Assembly (NCBI GenBank): GCA_033032175.1
Contig: CM065309.1
Coordinates: 1,178,001 to 1,242,000, forward strand
Length of the DNA stretch: 64,000 nucleotides
Source: Saturnia japonica
Taxonomy: Eukaryota > Arthropoda > Insecta > Lepidoptera > Saturniidae
Reading direction: 5' to 3'
The position numbers and the translations under genes were made by a program. Under the pieces are notes generated by a model, which made no database searches, was not told the DNA's origin, and saw only the letters and a program-made list of their open reading frames with translations. Below are positions 11,416-23,614 of this stretch, piece by piece. Position 1 is the first letter of the stretch. The number at the start of each line of letters is the position of its first letter.

Positions 11416-11765
11416 CTAAATCACCGCGGACGTATAGTTAAGACAAGCAGGATACTCGTATTCACATGATTTCTGCATATCAGGTTTATATTTTCGCAGC
11501 AATGTGACGGTATTGTGTCTGATCTTAAGCATCGTTGTCATGCCGTCCTGCAAGCTGCTCAGCGTGGTGACTGGATATACACTGTTTGATCCCGAAACGC
11601 GATAAACCAAAAGAAAGTCACCTTAACGAGTTTATCACAATGTGGATGGTGCTCGTGATACAATCGGGTACAGATACCATACCATTCCGCTTGATTACTA
11701 AGCATGCCACTGTGGTGGAAGGTCGTGATCCTGTCCGAGTAGGACAGTCATGTGTAACCGATTTT
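11416..11765 (-). repeat. Dispersed repeat V, copy 2, coding-like relic
   Basis: On the minus strand a GCGTTTCGGGATCAAACAGTG block followed by GTATATCCAG and a CAGGACGGCATGACAACGATG block match family V at 57,005-57,120. The region is G+C-richer than its flanks and is open in more than one frame (minus 11,416-11,610; plus 11,586-11,906), as old transposon sequence often is. Confidence 0.35.
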
Positions 11766-14434
11766 TTAAAATTCACATTAATTAAAGTTTTAACAATTTT
11801 GGCATATTGTGAAGAATTTTATAGTGAGGAAATGAGAAATGTTCTTCTTGTAGAAACACAATGTAGTGGTAAAAATACAAAATTCTCGGTGATGAAAAAG
11901 AATTGAAGCGACTTTTTCTGGTGTGGTGACTTAGTCTATAAGAGAAATGGATAGGATGGTAATATATTATTATTCTTGAACTTGTGGTCTAAAAACAAGA
12001 TTAATAAAGCCACAAAAGCCGTGGGTTTGATCCTATAGAGAGCTAGTGATATAGGGTACTAAATTAACGGTTATAATTATTACAGTAAGTTGTTGATGTC
12101 AACAACATTGCTTGTTGTTATTTTAACTAAATCAAGATTTTAATTCAAATGTGATTTTATTTACATTTTTAATTAATTAAATCATTAGCTAGATTACATA
12201 ATTATTATTTTGATTTGACTCACGAAGCTAAGCAGTAATGATGAATATAGAGATGATTTGAAAAATATACCAATCAAGATAGAGTTGTTACTAGATGCTA
12301 GCTTTATGATCAAGTAGTAATATTAGATATATAAAATTACAATTCTTTTTATACAGATAAATTAATTTAAATTGGTATTTTAATTAAACAAAACACACTG
12401 GCACATCAGGCATTCCCATTCAATATTCACGAGTAGCAATAGAACACACAATAGAATAATAACTGGCCTCAGTCAGAATCCGGTCTCTAGAGTTGGTTAT
12501 ATATCGCTATGAATTGCAAAGACAACTTAATGTCAGAATGATTGTATGTTCTCTTGCTACTTCATATCATAAAAAAAGCAACATCGTGAATTTTAATTTA
12601 TTTTTCCACGCAATTCGAACGAATCGATCACGATGCGGTTTTGCTTGCCATAGCTAAACAAAATTTTCGTAACATTTATCAAGTAAAACTAAACATATAT
12701 TACACATTCCATTCATTCGGTGCTTCATGTCAGTTACGATTCAAAATTGAAGAATATCATTACATCGTAAAAATATCATAAAATCAAAAAAAATTGCATC
12801 TTATTTACGTTAAGTAAGGTGCCAATTAGAAATCATGTGTAGGTGGCATTGGTCTATTGCAAGGCTTCATACAAATATTACGCAAAAGTGCCGATTCTGC
12901 TTCGTCATCTGCTTCAATGTACTGTTTTGATATGAGTCAAGGTACATTTTTTAGAAATACCAAACGCATAATGTTTGTTCTTTGTATGTCAAGTCCGCCT
13001 GACCGCTTCTTTATATTGTTCTGACCACAACTGAGAGTTTATCGAATGGATAGAGGTGCCATAAACTTACCAGAATTTTTATTTTCACTTAAAAATTGTA
13101 CGGACACTTAGTGCAACTACAAGAACACAAGCTATATTGGAATTATTTGCTTAATTTATTAGGTGTATTGATTTGAAACTATCTGATTGTCATAGTATAT
13201 TTCTGTCATAATATCTTCTTCCACTCAAAAGAGCAAATTCAAGACAAACCCGATGTCCTTGTATGATTCCTGAATGATAGTGTTTTCAATATAAATACTT
13301 GTTTATAACAAGTTTTGTTTCGCGTTCACTTTGAATAATATGAGCGAATAAACGTATGATTTAAAAATAGAATCCTTGAACATTGTAAAAATGATTTAAG
13401 TGTAAGTAACAGTTATAATTGTTGAACTAAACGAATTTTCGATTGATAACCACGTCTATGCACCCCTAGACGATGAATGGGACAATGTCCAGCATAATGG
13501 ATGGATTATATAAACCAGATTATTAAATAGACAAAATATGCTATGGCTCAAACAGAAGTTTCAGACAAAAAAAATGACTGACTGATTTAAAGTAAAGAAG
13601 TAAGAAAACCTTATAGAATTAGTTGCATATGCTTGAAAATCCTAATATGCTGGTCCCGTAGAAAGAAACAAACTTTATCAGAACACTAGCGCAGGGCGTA
13701 AATAATGGCAATTTGGAACCCTGAAAATCTTTTGATTTTTAAAATTTCAATAAGTCGGAAAAGATCCACGTCCTTCAATGTCCAAAAAGGTAAGTTTCCT
13801 TTTTTCCGAAATGTGGCTCAATTTATTTTTAAATTGCACAGTTGATTGCATATTGGAATAAAGAAATAAATACAGCTGCTGTTGATCGTCATTGATTTTG
13901 TATTGAACAACAAACAGTACACCAAACATTGCAACGACAAGATAAAAGTCATAATTTCAAATATTACAACATCTCTATTTGTTATTAACTTACCAAAGTT
14001 AACAAATGATTTTAACTGCTTTGCTAACTCTTTAATATTACATTGTAAAGTGAGAGGATATGTTTTGGCCTTGTATTTTCAAATAATGACATCCCATAAA
14101 TAATCGAATGTCAAACAATTCCTTTGGTTTACGTTGATGCTTGAGATTTGATCGTTTTACTAAGACCGACTATGTCTATACAGGCATGCAGTTTGATTTG
14201 TTTTATTCACTAGCTTTTCTTTGCAGTTTCGCTCGCATATCAGTATCATCTAATTAAAGATTACCTTTAAAATACTATAATGAAAGTTCTGGTGATTTAT
14301 TGAAATTTGTATCGGAATTCCAATATATTTTACTAATTTTGATTTGGATAATTAAAGGCATATCTCCTGCGCATGATTTGCCGTACACATTACACATAAA
14401 CATGTACACATGTCGTCTCCTGCTTCATAGGTTT
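11766..14434. other. Long unassigned stretch
   Basis: A+T-rich, with no recognisable coding region or repeat that I could pair within the window. Small open frames at 13,747-13,929 and 13,882-14,103 overlap on opposite strands and have no motif. Confidence 0.45.
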
Positions 14435-14840
14435 GGTAAGTGTTTTGTAGGTTTTATCTTCCTGTATTATTTTAAAGAACTTGTCGTGATCTATCAAGTG
14501 TCCAATCATCTTTCCTCTTATGTTATCTATGTTTTTCAACAACTGTCTTTTCTCGTCATTCATTCTTAACACTAATTCATTTGTAATCCTTCCTCCTCTA
14601 ACACCACATCTCAAGCGCAGCCAACTATTCTCTGCTCCTTTGATTCACCAAAGCCATAAAAAGGTATACTCCAGATGTAGGTCTGAATGAGCCATTTTCA
14701 GAACTTGATTTTAATTTTCGATTTCAATAGGTGTTTCATTCTGTTAAAAGCTTGTTTTAGCTATTGCAGTTTTTCCTATTATGTCAAGTGAAAATCATCG
14801 TCATAATCAGGTTTATCATGTATTACTTCGCTACCTAATA
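14435..14840 (-). pseudogene. Non-LTR retrotransposon RT C-terminal relic, second copy
   Basis: The minus strand gives NEKRQLLKNI-like then RGKMIGHLIDHDKFFKIIQE within an open frame at 14,390-14,614, preceded by a frameshifted region matching 2,180-2,330. It is the same lineage as the relic at 1,895-2,375. As there, a family S SINE lies next to it. Confidence 0.65.
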
Positions 14841-14924
14841 GTATAGTCAGTGTGAAAAAAAAAACATGTTTAGGTATTACGAGAACTGAGAATTTTTTTT
14901 TCTTTTTATCCCTATAGGTTTAGC

Positions 14925-15180
14925 ATAGTGAGCAAGTGAGGACGTGGCCCAAGATGGTTTCACGCTAAGCCTAGTGTAAGACTGGCTCTCAAGTGCAACT
15001 GCCAGAACTCACTTAAAGGTGCTTGGCGACGGATTTTCCACTTGAGGATGACAGCTAGCCAGGCGGGCGGGCATTAGAAAAACCATGCCATATCACCATG
15101 GTATAATTTCATCACGTTGTTTTCCTTCACCGAAAACACATCGATCGATGCGATGTTCGTATAGGCTACCTCTGAGGATC
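14925..15180 (-). mobile_element. SINE family S, copy 4
   Basis: A fairly complete antisense copy: CACGCTAAGCCTAGTG, AAGACTGGCTCTCAAGTGCA, GGTGCTTGGCGACGGATTTT, CAGCTAGCCAGGCGGG, then CTTCACCGAAAACAC and ATCGATCGATGCGATG. The B-box region has lost the GGGATTCGAACTC block seen in copy 1. Confidence 0.7.
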
Positions 15181-15670
15181 AAAATATTCAACTTGCCACA
15201 GACTGGAAGAAAACAAAATATGAAATGGCTTGCAAGAGTTTGGAATTGCTAATACATTTTAGACTTGCATAGGGACTTCCATTGGGAATAAACTTTAATT
15301 GCATTGTATTATTATATTTAGCAGTATTTACTGACTGATATCGGAAAGTTAAGTGCTGATGCTATTAGCCATGACCGGTTTATTGGCTTATTTCAATGCA
15401 AATGTATATCGCATAGTCAAGAGTCGAGTTCTAGTTGAACCAAAACCAGTAATTTCAGTTTATTTTTTACGCATTCTTTATCGATGTACCTGTATAATAA
15501 CTATTTTGCAGTACAGTATTTTTTTTAATCTTACAAGTTTGCATGAATATTGTGTGATTTTTGTGTTTGCTTGAAACCTTTTTGTAGTTTATTTGAATGT
15601 TTATGTTCTATGTATTATTGTACACAGGGGTTTTATGCTTTTGTGCTAAAAGTAAAATACTTATTACCTA
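15181..15670. other. Unassigned sequence
   Basis: The open frame at 15,353-15,574 shows hydrophobic stretches but no recognisable family. No other feature is seen. Confidence 0.4.
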
Positions 15671-16180
15671 CTAGTTGTGGCCGCGGCTGCGCTTGTAAAG
15701 ACTACTGAATGGCGTCGATCGGGCACACGCGCAAATCGTCCTACTTCCGTTCCAAAAGACAAAAATGCTTATTGTGAGTGTTCATTAGAAGACAGACACT
15801 TTTCAAGATCTGCAATGAAGTAGCACATTAATTTGATATATTTCTTATGGCTTACTCAGCGAAACAGATTTAATGGCCCCAAAATCGTCGTTTTTACGAA
15901 TTTATTTCCGGAAACGAAGACTAGAGGAACATTTTGAAACTGTAATTCTTTTTCAAATATAAAATACGCCTAAGCTACTTATAATATCAACTATCTGCCT
16001 GTAAAAATTAGTATATCCGTTTCGGGGATTAGCCGGAACAAAGAAACATACAGACAGACAAAACTAATAAAAAAAATACTTTTTTGTTATAAGTACTGTA
16101 TACAATTTCATACGTCTTTAGTAAAAAGTTGTTATTTTGACATTACAAACAGGCACTTCAATTTTATTTATTTGTATAGA
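15671..16180 (-). mobile_element. Non-autonomous Helitron-like element H1, full length
   Basis: On the minus strand it begins TCTATAC (preceded by A) and ends in CTAG followed by T, with the GC-rich block GGCCGCGGCTGCG (plus strand) just inside the CTAG end. Inner blocks CCGTTTCGGGGATTAGCCGG and CAGACAGACAAAA match the copies at 4,847 and 33,141. Clear 5' TC and 3' CTAG at an A/T site support Helitron-type insertion. Confidence 0.65.
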
Positions 16181-16302
16181 TACTATAAAACTAAGTCCTA
16201 CGCGTATAAACCAGTTTGTCTTTTTATTTTATAAAAAAACTTAAAAGATCAACGCATGGTTAGTGCACACATCATTAACTTATTTTAACTTCAAGTGAAG
16301 TC

Positions 16303-16445
16303 AAGGTTGGGCACAAAGAAATCTCTTCGGAAATTTCTGTCTATTTTGGACAGCCTGAATTTGTGAAATACCCTCCACTCTACAGAAGACCGCAGCCAAA
16401 TAATGGAGTGTTGTGTTCCTGCTGAGAGTAGAGTTTCGAGGGAAA
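16303..16445 (+). repeat. Dispersed repeat W, copy 1
   Basis: Block order: CAAAGAAATCTCTTCGGAAA, CCTCCACTCTACAGAAGACC and GCAGCCAAATAAT. Related copies lie at 21,215, 23,893 and (inverted) 32,875. This is probably the 3' part of an old retroelement. Confidence 0.5.
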
Positions 16446-16474
16446 GGAGGGGGTTCAAAGAGATATAGAAGAGC

Positions 16475-16556
16475 TAGTGAAAGACTGGCTCTCAATGCAT
16501 CTGCCGGAACAGACCTAAGTATTGGTGTTTTGCGACAGATTTTCAACTTGACGAGC
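16475..16556 (-). mobile_element. SINE family S fragment, copy 5
   Basis: Only the AAGACTGGCTCTCAA, CTGCCGGAACAGACC and TTTGCGACAGATTTTCAACT blocks survive. Confidence 0.6.
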
Positions 16557-19080
16557 ATTACATATTAAACTTTGTACTGTTGTTATTACAATCGCCGTAG
16601 AAGTAAGGCTCTAGCGCTACCAGTATAAAGCTTTTGACTGTACTTTCAATTCATACTTTTCCTATCCTCGATATACCTGTCAACTTGCCCAACCTCCCCC
16701 TCCCCCTCCATCACGGGTAATCGCCTGGTGGACGCCCTTGAGCACAGTGTTTATAACGATATTATTATTGTTAATACAAAAGTCAAGTAGGTACTACAAT
16801 TAAACTTAAAAAAATAAAAAGAACCAGTCGTTTCTATACACCTATCATATTAATTTAGCAGTTTGTTAGTAAAAAAATTTGACTACATATTATGTTTTAG
16901 TCATTTTTAATTTTTGGTTATATTATACCTATAAATGTTCTAGACCCAGATACAAAATATTTTTACAGTAGAAACTCTGGTTAAAAATTTAGAGAACTTT
17001 CAAGTTTTAAGTATTCGGCAGGTATGTGCTAATTGTAACGCAATTATTCAGTGTTTTAAAAGTTTCAATAAAGCAATTGATAACTATAGGTTTATATACA
17101 TTTTCTATAAATTATATATGCTTAACAGTTATTCTTGCGTCTTATCATAACTCCTTCATTAGTCGGAATGAAGTCATGTTAGTTTTGTGCTTGGTATTGT
17201 GATTGAAGAGTCAAAACTGTTTTCATCTAATTCCTCTTTCCCGGCATTTACCTTTATTTACTTATCCGCTTCACGTTGTATAATATCCCAGATATCAATT
17301 TAATTAAACGTTTTTTTTTACAATCTTGTGTATAGATTGAACGTTTATGCCATCTATCACACATTTATTAAACTAAAACAATATTTTTAAATACAGTTTG
17401 CTAAAATTGCTAAAGCAAATAAGTTTCAAATTTTATTTATAGATGTCACTGTTATCAACAATGGTATTTTAAAATATAATTCTAGTTTTGAACAGTACAA
17501 AATATTATATAACTAGTAAAATATTATAATAAAATTCTCTCTTTTTTTAAGAATAGAGCTAACTTAATAATAAAAACCTGTCTAAAATTAAATAAAGAAA
17601 ATTAATCATATATATTAAATAAACCAATAAACCACCACTTGGACAGAAACATTCACGATATATTTCCTCATGAACTCAACCGCAAGCATTATTAGCAATT
17701 TATTTTAATATATACAAAAAATCAGGCCCAATATCGCCCACCACAGTTCTCTAAAATCGTTTAGGGCTGCCAAGTATAAACCCAAAGCCTGAAAAGTAAT
17801 ATTTTTAATGGAGACTAAGACGAATAAGTTATAGAAAAATGACTATTTTTTCGTAGCAAAATAGGTTTCACAGAGATATTGACATAAAATGTGGTAGATT
17901 TCAAACCACATAATATTTTATAACATATATGAGATTCCTAATTCACGTATTTAAAACAGTTGGCCCCGTTGATGAAATGTCATGGTGATCGATAGAATGG
18001 TATCGGTGTTAACTAATCTCATATATTATATGTATAAGGTATAGGCAAAATGTATAGAATGCATGAAGCTATTCGGCAATGTGTGTAAATGATTCATAGG
18101 TATTTCATACATTGTCTAGGCGTTTTGTAGAATGCCGAATGAGAAACCGATAAAGTGTGTAACATATCTCCGATTCGGTTAGAATATTACGTGAGAGTTT
18201 TTGGTGGGATCTTGAAGTATCGTGTGATGATTTAACAGTTTTTATTAGCCTTTCCACTCCCAGGGCCGTACGTAGCTGTCGCTAACATGGTTTTGGGTGT
18301 CTAAAGTTACAGGGCACTTCCTGTAATTATGGTAACCTGGTAACATTAATAGATGGTGCGGAAAATTTAATGTTGTTAACGCCTTTTAGAAAACGATTAG
18401 CAATTTGTTTCCAGAGGTACTTTTTATTACTGCCTGTGATATTAAAGGAATTTATTTCTGTTGTAAACGTTTCCGTTAATTTAGTTTTATCGTTATTTTG
18501 TTTTTATTTTATAGGCCAGTATTCCTAGATACATTCACGCTTGTTGTTATGTGTCGATGTTGTCGAAAATGTATACAAATATAGCTAATGGGACAATCTC
18601 TGATATTTCAAAATGAACTCGCTAGAACTTCGTAGACATGACATGTCGATATTGCATAAAAGTTTTAATAAGAGAATTGACTGTCCACAGCTATTGTAGA
18701 AGTTCACGATTAGGACCCCCAGCAAATATCCCAGATATAAGATTCCAATATTCCAAACTCGTTATGCAAGAAACAATCTAGGTTTTAAAAGTACGGTGTG
18801 TAGACTGTCTCGTTTTTACAATAACATATGTGACTCGGCAGAGTTATTTGCAGTTCACTGCAAGATTTTGAAAAGAATGTTGTGTATTTGGGAGACACAC
18901 AAATCTGATTTTATTTTATTTTATTAGCATGTTAATATTTTTATTTTTGCTGTTGGTTTAATTATTTGATTTTTTTAGTAATTTTGGTAAGGCATGCTTT
19001 ATTTATTTTGACATTACCTTTTTTTCTTCATCTTGACAAAATCAACTTTCCACTTTACGATATATTTGGAAAAAACATCT
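16557..19080. other. Long unassigned stretch
   Basis: Mostly A+T-rich. A pyrimidine-rich C-tract sits at 16,687-16,712. At 18,195-18,220 the string GAGTTTTTGGTGGGATC matches the 5' start of retroposon E (27.1 and 50.7 kb), but the rest of that element is absent. The small frame at 18,966-19,217 runs into the CpG-rich island. Confidence 0.4.
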
Positions 19081-19084
19081 CAGT

Positions 19085-19134
19085 CATCAAGAAGAACCGG
19101 CAAAAAACTCGATCAGGCTTATCAACATCTTATT
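19085..19134 (-). mobile_element. CR1/Jockey-type 3' UTR fragment, copy C (part 1)
   Basis: AAGAAGAACCGGCAAAAAAC followed by TCGATCAGGCTTATC matches 27,866-27,897 of the longer copy. It is collinear and in the same orientation as the RT relic at 19,690-19,930, but separated from it by about 550 bp absent from the longer copy. Confidence 0.6.
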
Positions 19135-19689
19135 CTATTGACGTGACAACTTATAATTCGATGGAGCCGGCTGCACGCACGAAAAAACATGACTCATGCG
19201 GCGTTACTTCGCTCTGAGGCGTTCCATTTAAGGCTTAAAGTGCAAGCGAGAGCGCGGAACGAGCGACAAAGAGGCACAATCGGCCTCCGCGTTCGGTAGT
19301 GTTCGACATCTGTCTCTCTCCTACTTGAGTGAGCGATGCGTCCGCGTGGACAGCTGCTATACAATAATACATTTACATGTTTTCGTCAGGTATGAAGTGC
19401 AGTGAAAAATGAATGTGGTGTCAATTGTTTATAGCAACGATAATTGCGGCGATAAAGGTAATGATTCTTTCGATATTAAATATATGTTCAGTGATATATT
19501 GTCGAATATTCGTGCTTTCATCATTAAAATAAATAGCATCGGTCCGCTAGTGCAGCGATTGTAGGTTAATTGACAAAACTATAAATAAAATTAAAATTTT
19601 CTTTTGAAAAATGATATCATTCCATCAGTATTTTCTTATGACGTTGTCACGTTCAACTATCGTCAGTAAACCGACTTTACAGACAACCG
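19135..19689 (+). other. CpG-rich island interrupting retroelement copy C
   Basis: Bases 19,195-19,350 carry roughly 19 CpG dinucleotides in a window that is otherwise CpG-poor and A+T-rich. Downstream are a strong splice-donor match (CAG then GTATGA at 19,387) and an ATG at 19,409 with 51 codons before a stop at 19,562. A second donor-like AAG/GTAATG falls after 16 codons. This could be the promoter and first exon of a gene, or a mobile piece inserted into the retroelement. I do not recognise the peptide. Confidence 0.4.
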
Positions 19690-19930
19690 ATTTTTTTTTA
19701 AATTGTTTTTTACAGTATTAAATTGTATACAGTTATTATCATTTTCAGAAGATGTACAGAGAGAAATTAAACATGCATACATCACCATCATTCACGGAGT
19801 CAGCTACCCTATAATACCTTTTCGACAATAAAGCTTGTTTAACATGATTAATTAACTTATTGTCGGGGAAATCGATAAGGTGCTTAGGAAGTTTATTGAA
19901 GCACTTAACACAATTACCTAAAAATCATTT
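19690..19930 (-). pseudogene. CR1/Jockey-type RT C-terminal relic, copy C (part 2)
   Basis: The minus strand reads FNKLPKHLIDFPDNKL, then QALLSKRYYRVAD, the usual extreme C-terminus of lepidopteran Jockey/CR1-like reverse transcriptases. It matches 27,985-28,110. The frame is short and decayed. Confidence 0.7.
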
Positions 19931-20876
19931 TTACTATTGACGTACGGAAAGAGCATATTAATGTTCATCGAAAACAGTAAATACAACTTTCTTTAACATA
20001 CAAATGAATAAAAACTTTTTGAAAATTGCGCGAGCAACACAATAAACGTGACGAAAGTGAAACTTCTTAAAATAAAAATCAATGATGGGTTTACCTACAT
20101 TTTTCCGAACATACATTAAATTTTACAAAATGTATTGTAAGTTTTCACCGGTGTTATTATATTGTTCTGGGTTTACTATCAAGCATAGAGCAACCACATT
20201 GTCGTACTACTGCTTTTAAAAAAATCACTATAAAGGAGTCTGTAGCGACATCTATCTCGCCACATGCGAACTAACTGACGTAATCTTACATCGCGATATT
20301 AAAGTTATACGAGCAATTGAACATATACACAAGAACCCGACAACAACCGTTGGGCAGTAGCCCATCAGACGCCAACACCCGCCTGGTCGGAGGATCCTTC
20401 CTTTTCAATGGTGGATGAGGGACTTTACACCCTGTTCCTCACATAACCCCCAAAGTCTACCCTCCCTATCCACTTAACCAGTGCATACCCTAACCGTGTT
20501 ATGAACGTATCAGGCACGTAAATAGAGGCGAGACGCACTACTATGTATACTGATACTAATCAACAGCGTTTTAAGCCCGTATTGTGCGCGTATGCAACGC
20601 GTATTACGCCCGTTCGACATGTATTTAATAATGTTTACCATCAGATATGTAATTTTTCATAGGTACATAATATCAGTGTATCGTTGAATTGTTGTCAATT
20701 TCTTTTTAATAATCAAATTGATTTAGCTATTAGAAAATTAGCTTCTAGACAATTGATAATATTGTTATAATTTTGATCGAGAAAGGAGAAAAACGACGTG
20801 AAACCAATAAGAACAATGTCTTGGTCCGCCTACGCGCACCGCTTCGGTCACGTTGTGTACTATGCCATGCACGGAC
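19931..20876. other. Unassigned sequence with a GC-richer patch
   Basis: A less A+T-rich patch at 20,330-20,480 and a short GCGCGTATGCAACGCGTATT block at 20,586 are seen without partners. No gene is recognised. Confidence 0.4.
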
Positions 20877-20890
20877 AGTGTTGGCAAATG

Positions 20891-20991
20891 GACAAGTCCG
20901 GTGAAGCTGTAAAAGCCGCAGCGGCTCTGTTTTAGGATAGGGCCCCTAAGGCTAACAGTGTAGTCAGTTCTAAAAAAAGAAAAAAAAAAGA
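20891..20991 (+). mobile_element. Very short retroposon M, copy 1, with 14-bp target duplication
   Basis: The element begins GACAAGTCCGGTGAAGCTG and ends in an A-rich tail. It is flanked by perfect AGTGTTGGCAAATG duplications at 20,877-20,890 and 20,992-21,005. Target duplication plus A-tail is the mark of target-primed reverse transcription. At 101 bp it has no Pol III A/B boxes that I can see. A second insertion at 39,736 starts at the same base, and the 3' part matches the 657-bp insertion at 43.5 kb. Confidence 0.75.
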
Positions 20992-21214
20992 AGTGTTGGC
21001 AAATGCAAAATATTCTCGTCGGGAATTTCGCTGCCGCTTCGGTCATGGCACGCTACCTACGGAACCGTCTAATGGGCATAGTCTCATATTAATATATACA
21101 AACTATATAATTTTGCTTGTGTCAGTATGGATACGGTTATGGTATGCTACGGTCTAGAGAGCCGAGCCCTTAAAACTTATATTTAGTAAATAAAAACCTA
21201 TGAGAGAGATAGGG

Positions 21215-21345
21215 CGTAGATAAATTTCTTTGGATGTTGTCTTTCTTGGGGTGCTCCGACTGGTGGAATGCCTCCAGCCTAAAGAAGCTTACAACTAAAT
21301 ATCCTTGTGTTGTGTTGTGTGAATTTCCAGGGCTCCTTGCCTGTA
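21215..21345 (+). repeat. Dispersed repeat W, copy 2
   Basis: TTTCTTTGGATGTTGTCTTT, GCTCCGACTGGTGGAATGCC and AGCCTAAAGAAGC align with the other W copies. Confidence 0.5.
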
Positions 21346-22960
21346 CTACCTTCAGTGAAAAAAAAAAAAGAATTTCAGAAAAGTTTTGGATAATCTTCTA
21401 TAACTTAGGCAATAAGGTTTTGTCGTCACAAAATAATTATAATAATACTTCAGTAATGTATGCAGTACACGTATCAACGTCTCGAAGGATTTTAGTTGAA
21501 CGATTTATTGAATGAGAATGAATAGCAGGGCTTGGCTTATCCGTCTAGTATCCGGTGGATTCATTACTGTCGATAATGTACATAGAGCTACGAATTATTT
21601 GGAATTTATGTATTCATATTAACGGCTCCACAAACTTTTAATTTTTTACTGAAATTTCAAATTTTAAAGGTTTAAATAGAGTGGTGCGAGAGTATTCAAT
21701 TGGTAAATACTAAAAAAGATACGTACAGGTAGATAATAAAATAAAAATTAGATATCTCATGCGTATGCGTATACATACGTCCAAAAGATGCGATATTTGT
21801 TAAAGTAGTTAATATCGTTATAAAACCAAAGACAACTCAGATAATATATTATATTCTTAACAAACCTCAGATCTCAATAAATAATGATTGTGAATCTATT
21901 TTGAAAAATATTTAGTAAATTTAAATCAGGTGATATGTTGGATTGAACCGTAATAAGCACAAAAATTGTCGAGAATAATAAACAGTAGTAATAAATATGT
22001 ACTTCAAAACATGGAGATATAATTTATCCATAAGTGTCTCTCTGTTTGTACAAATGTCAGCGCAACCTTCAGCGCCATCTATAAATAAAATTTCGCACTT
22101 CAGAAAGAATAAACATTACATAATAAATTGCCGTCAAATTTTCTCATAAATATTATTTCTAAGACTAATATTAAATTAATTTTGTAGTAGTGGCTAATAT
22201 ATTTAATTTGACTGATAATATTTAAATTAGTACTACGTAATTTCTTTATAAACAGTTCCATGAAGTTCTCGTTTATTGTTGTTGATCAATTACTCAATGA
22301 TTTAAATATTGTGGCTCATTATGAATTAATATTACGAATATTTGATCGTTTTACAATTGCGTAAATAATAAAAGTTGTAAGACTTTATTTATTTGTATTT
22401 ATAAAATGCTGAATGTGAATAGATGGTGCCACAATCAGCAATGTTTCCTTTAAAATAATATACATAATAAACGATAGGTAAATAAAAATTTATTGTATAA
22501 AAAATCAGTATCCAGTGAATGCTATAGAACTATGAAATCATTTCACTATTATTTGTTTACAAAGTGCCTTCTCCGTTCAACGAATGTTCGTAGCTCGACG
22601 TTACCACAAGGGAATTACAAATGATCATCGTTAGAAGAAATTTCTTAATTTCTTGTTATCTATCTAGAATATAATTATATTTCTTTATTCATTGCTAATT
22701 TGATTTTAAGGTCATATTGATATGACCCAGAAATTAAAACTGCATAATGGTCATAGAAATAACCACAATAATGATCTCGTGGATAATTATGGCTGTAAGA
22801 TATAATATTTAAAATGTTTACCTTTTGAGTTTTGGTTGTATGTATGTACTAGATGTGGGGGTTCATTCGTGGTAAATCTATTCGATAAACTCATTGCGCC
22901 GTACGTACTCACGTAGCCTACCGTTGTTCTGACTTCCTGTATTTGCAATACAGTTTGCCA
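21346..22960. other. Unassigned A+T-rich stretch
   Basis: No gene or repeat is identified. The open frame at 21,234-21,515 overlaps repeat W and is not convincing. Confidence 0.45.
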
Positions 22961-22964
22961 GTTT

Positions 22965-23130
22965 GCTTGACGTTCATGGTTACTGCTCCGCTTTTTAAAA
23001 TTGTAGCGTAAATTTATATAGCTTATAAACTTAATCAATAAATAGGTTTATATTTAAAAATAACAATATTTAAAATATGTCTTGTAGTTTTAGAGTTTAG
23101 CGCGGTCAAACAAACAAAAAATTCCCTAAA
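22965..23130 (-). mobile_element. Helitron-like fragment, inverted, head-to-head with the next
   Basis: Minus-strand 5' part of the 23,139-23,614 element (GTTTGTTTGACCGCGCTAAA inside, then GCTACAATTTT near the left end). The two 5' regions face each other about 10 bp apart, so together they make a foldback of roughly 160 bp per arm. Confidence 0.6.
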
Positions 23131-23138
23131 CTATATAA

Positions 23139-23614
23139 TCTATACTAATATTATAAAGCTGAAGAGTTTGTTTGTTTGGTTGAACGCGCTAATCTCAGGA
23201 ACTACTGGTTCGAATGGGAAAAATGTTTTAGTGTTGGATAGTCCATTTATTGAGGAAGGTTATTAGGCTATATAACATCACGCTACGACCAATAGGAGCG
23301 GTGCATCGATGAAAAATGTTATTGAGCGCTTCCACTGCGTGCGCTGCGTGAATAGGAAATAAAATCTTATTCATCACAAGTACTTAATTTTGAACAAAAT
23401 TGCCCTTTACAGTAATTGGTTTAAATTAATATCTTAGGAGATATAACAGTTTTAAAATAACTCGGCAGCAAAGTAATGATCAATTACCGCGAGCGCATTT
23501 TTATTATGCAGAATAATGTGGGAGGCGGGCATCACCTAATACCTACGACCCACTCTCCCTAACCTTTCTCTCTCTCTCTTATATGCCGCAGGCGAAGGTG
23601 CGCGGGTCAGCTAG
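23139..23614 (+). mobile_element. Non-autonomous Helitron-like element H2, full length
   Basis: It starts TCTATACTAATATTATAAAG after an A and ends GCGCGGGTCAG then CTAG before a T. A CCGC...GCGG pair lies just inside the 3' end. Interior: GTTTGTTTG, AACGCGCTAATCTCAGGAAC, CACGCTACGACCAATAGGAG and a (CT)n near 23,567. This matches the short, terminal-CTAG Helitrons known to be abundant in Lepidoptera. No coding is present. Confidence 0.7.

Noticed and set aside
15353..15574. Membrane-protein gene
   Set aside because: Hydrophobic residues follow from T-rich codons; no family resemblance or gene context.
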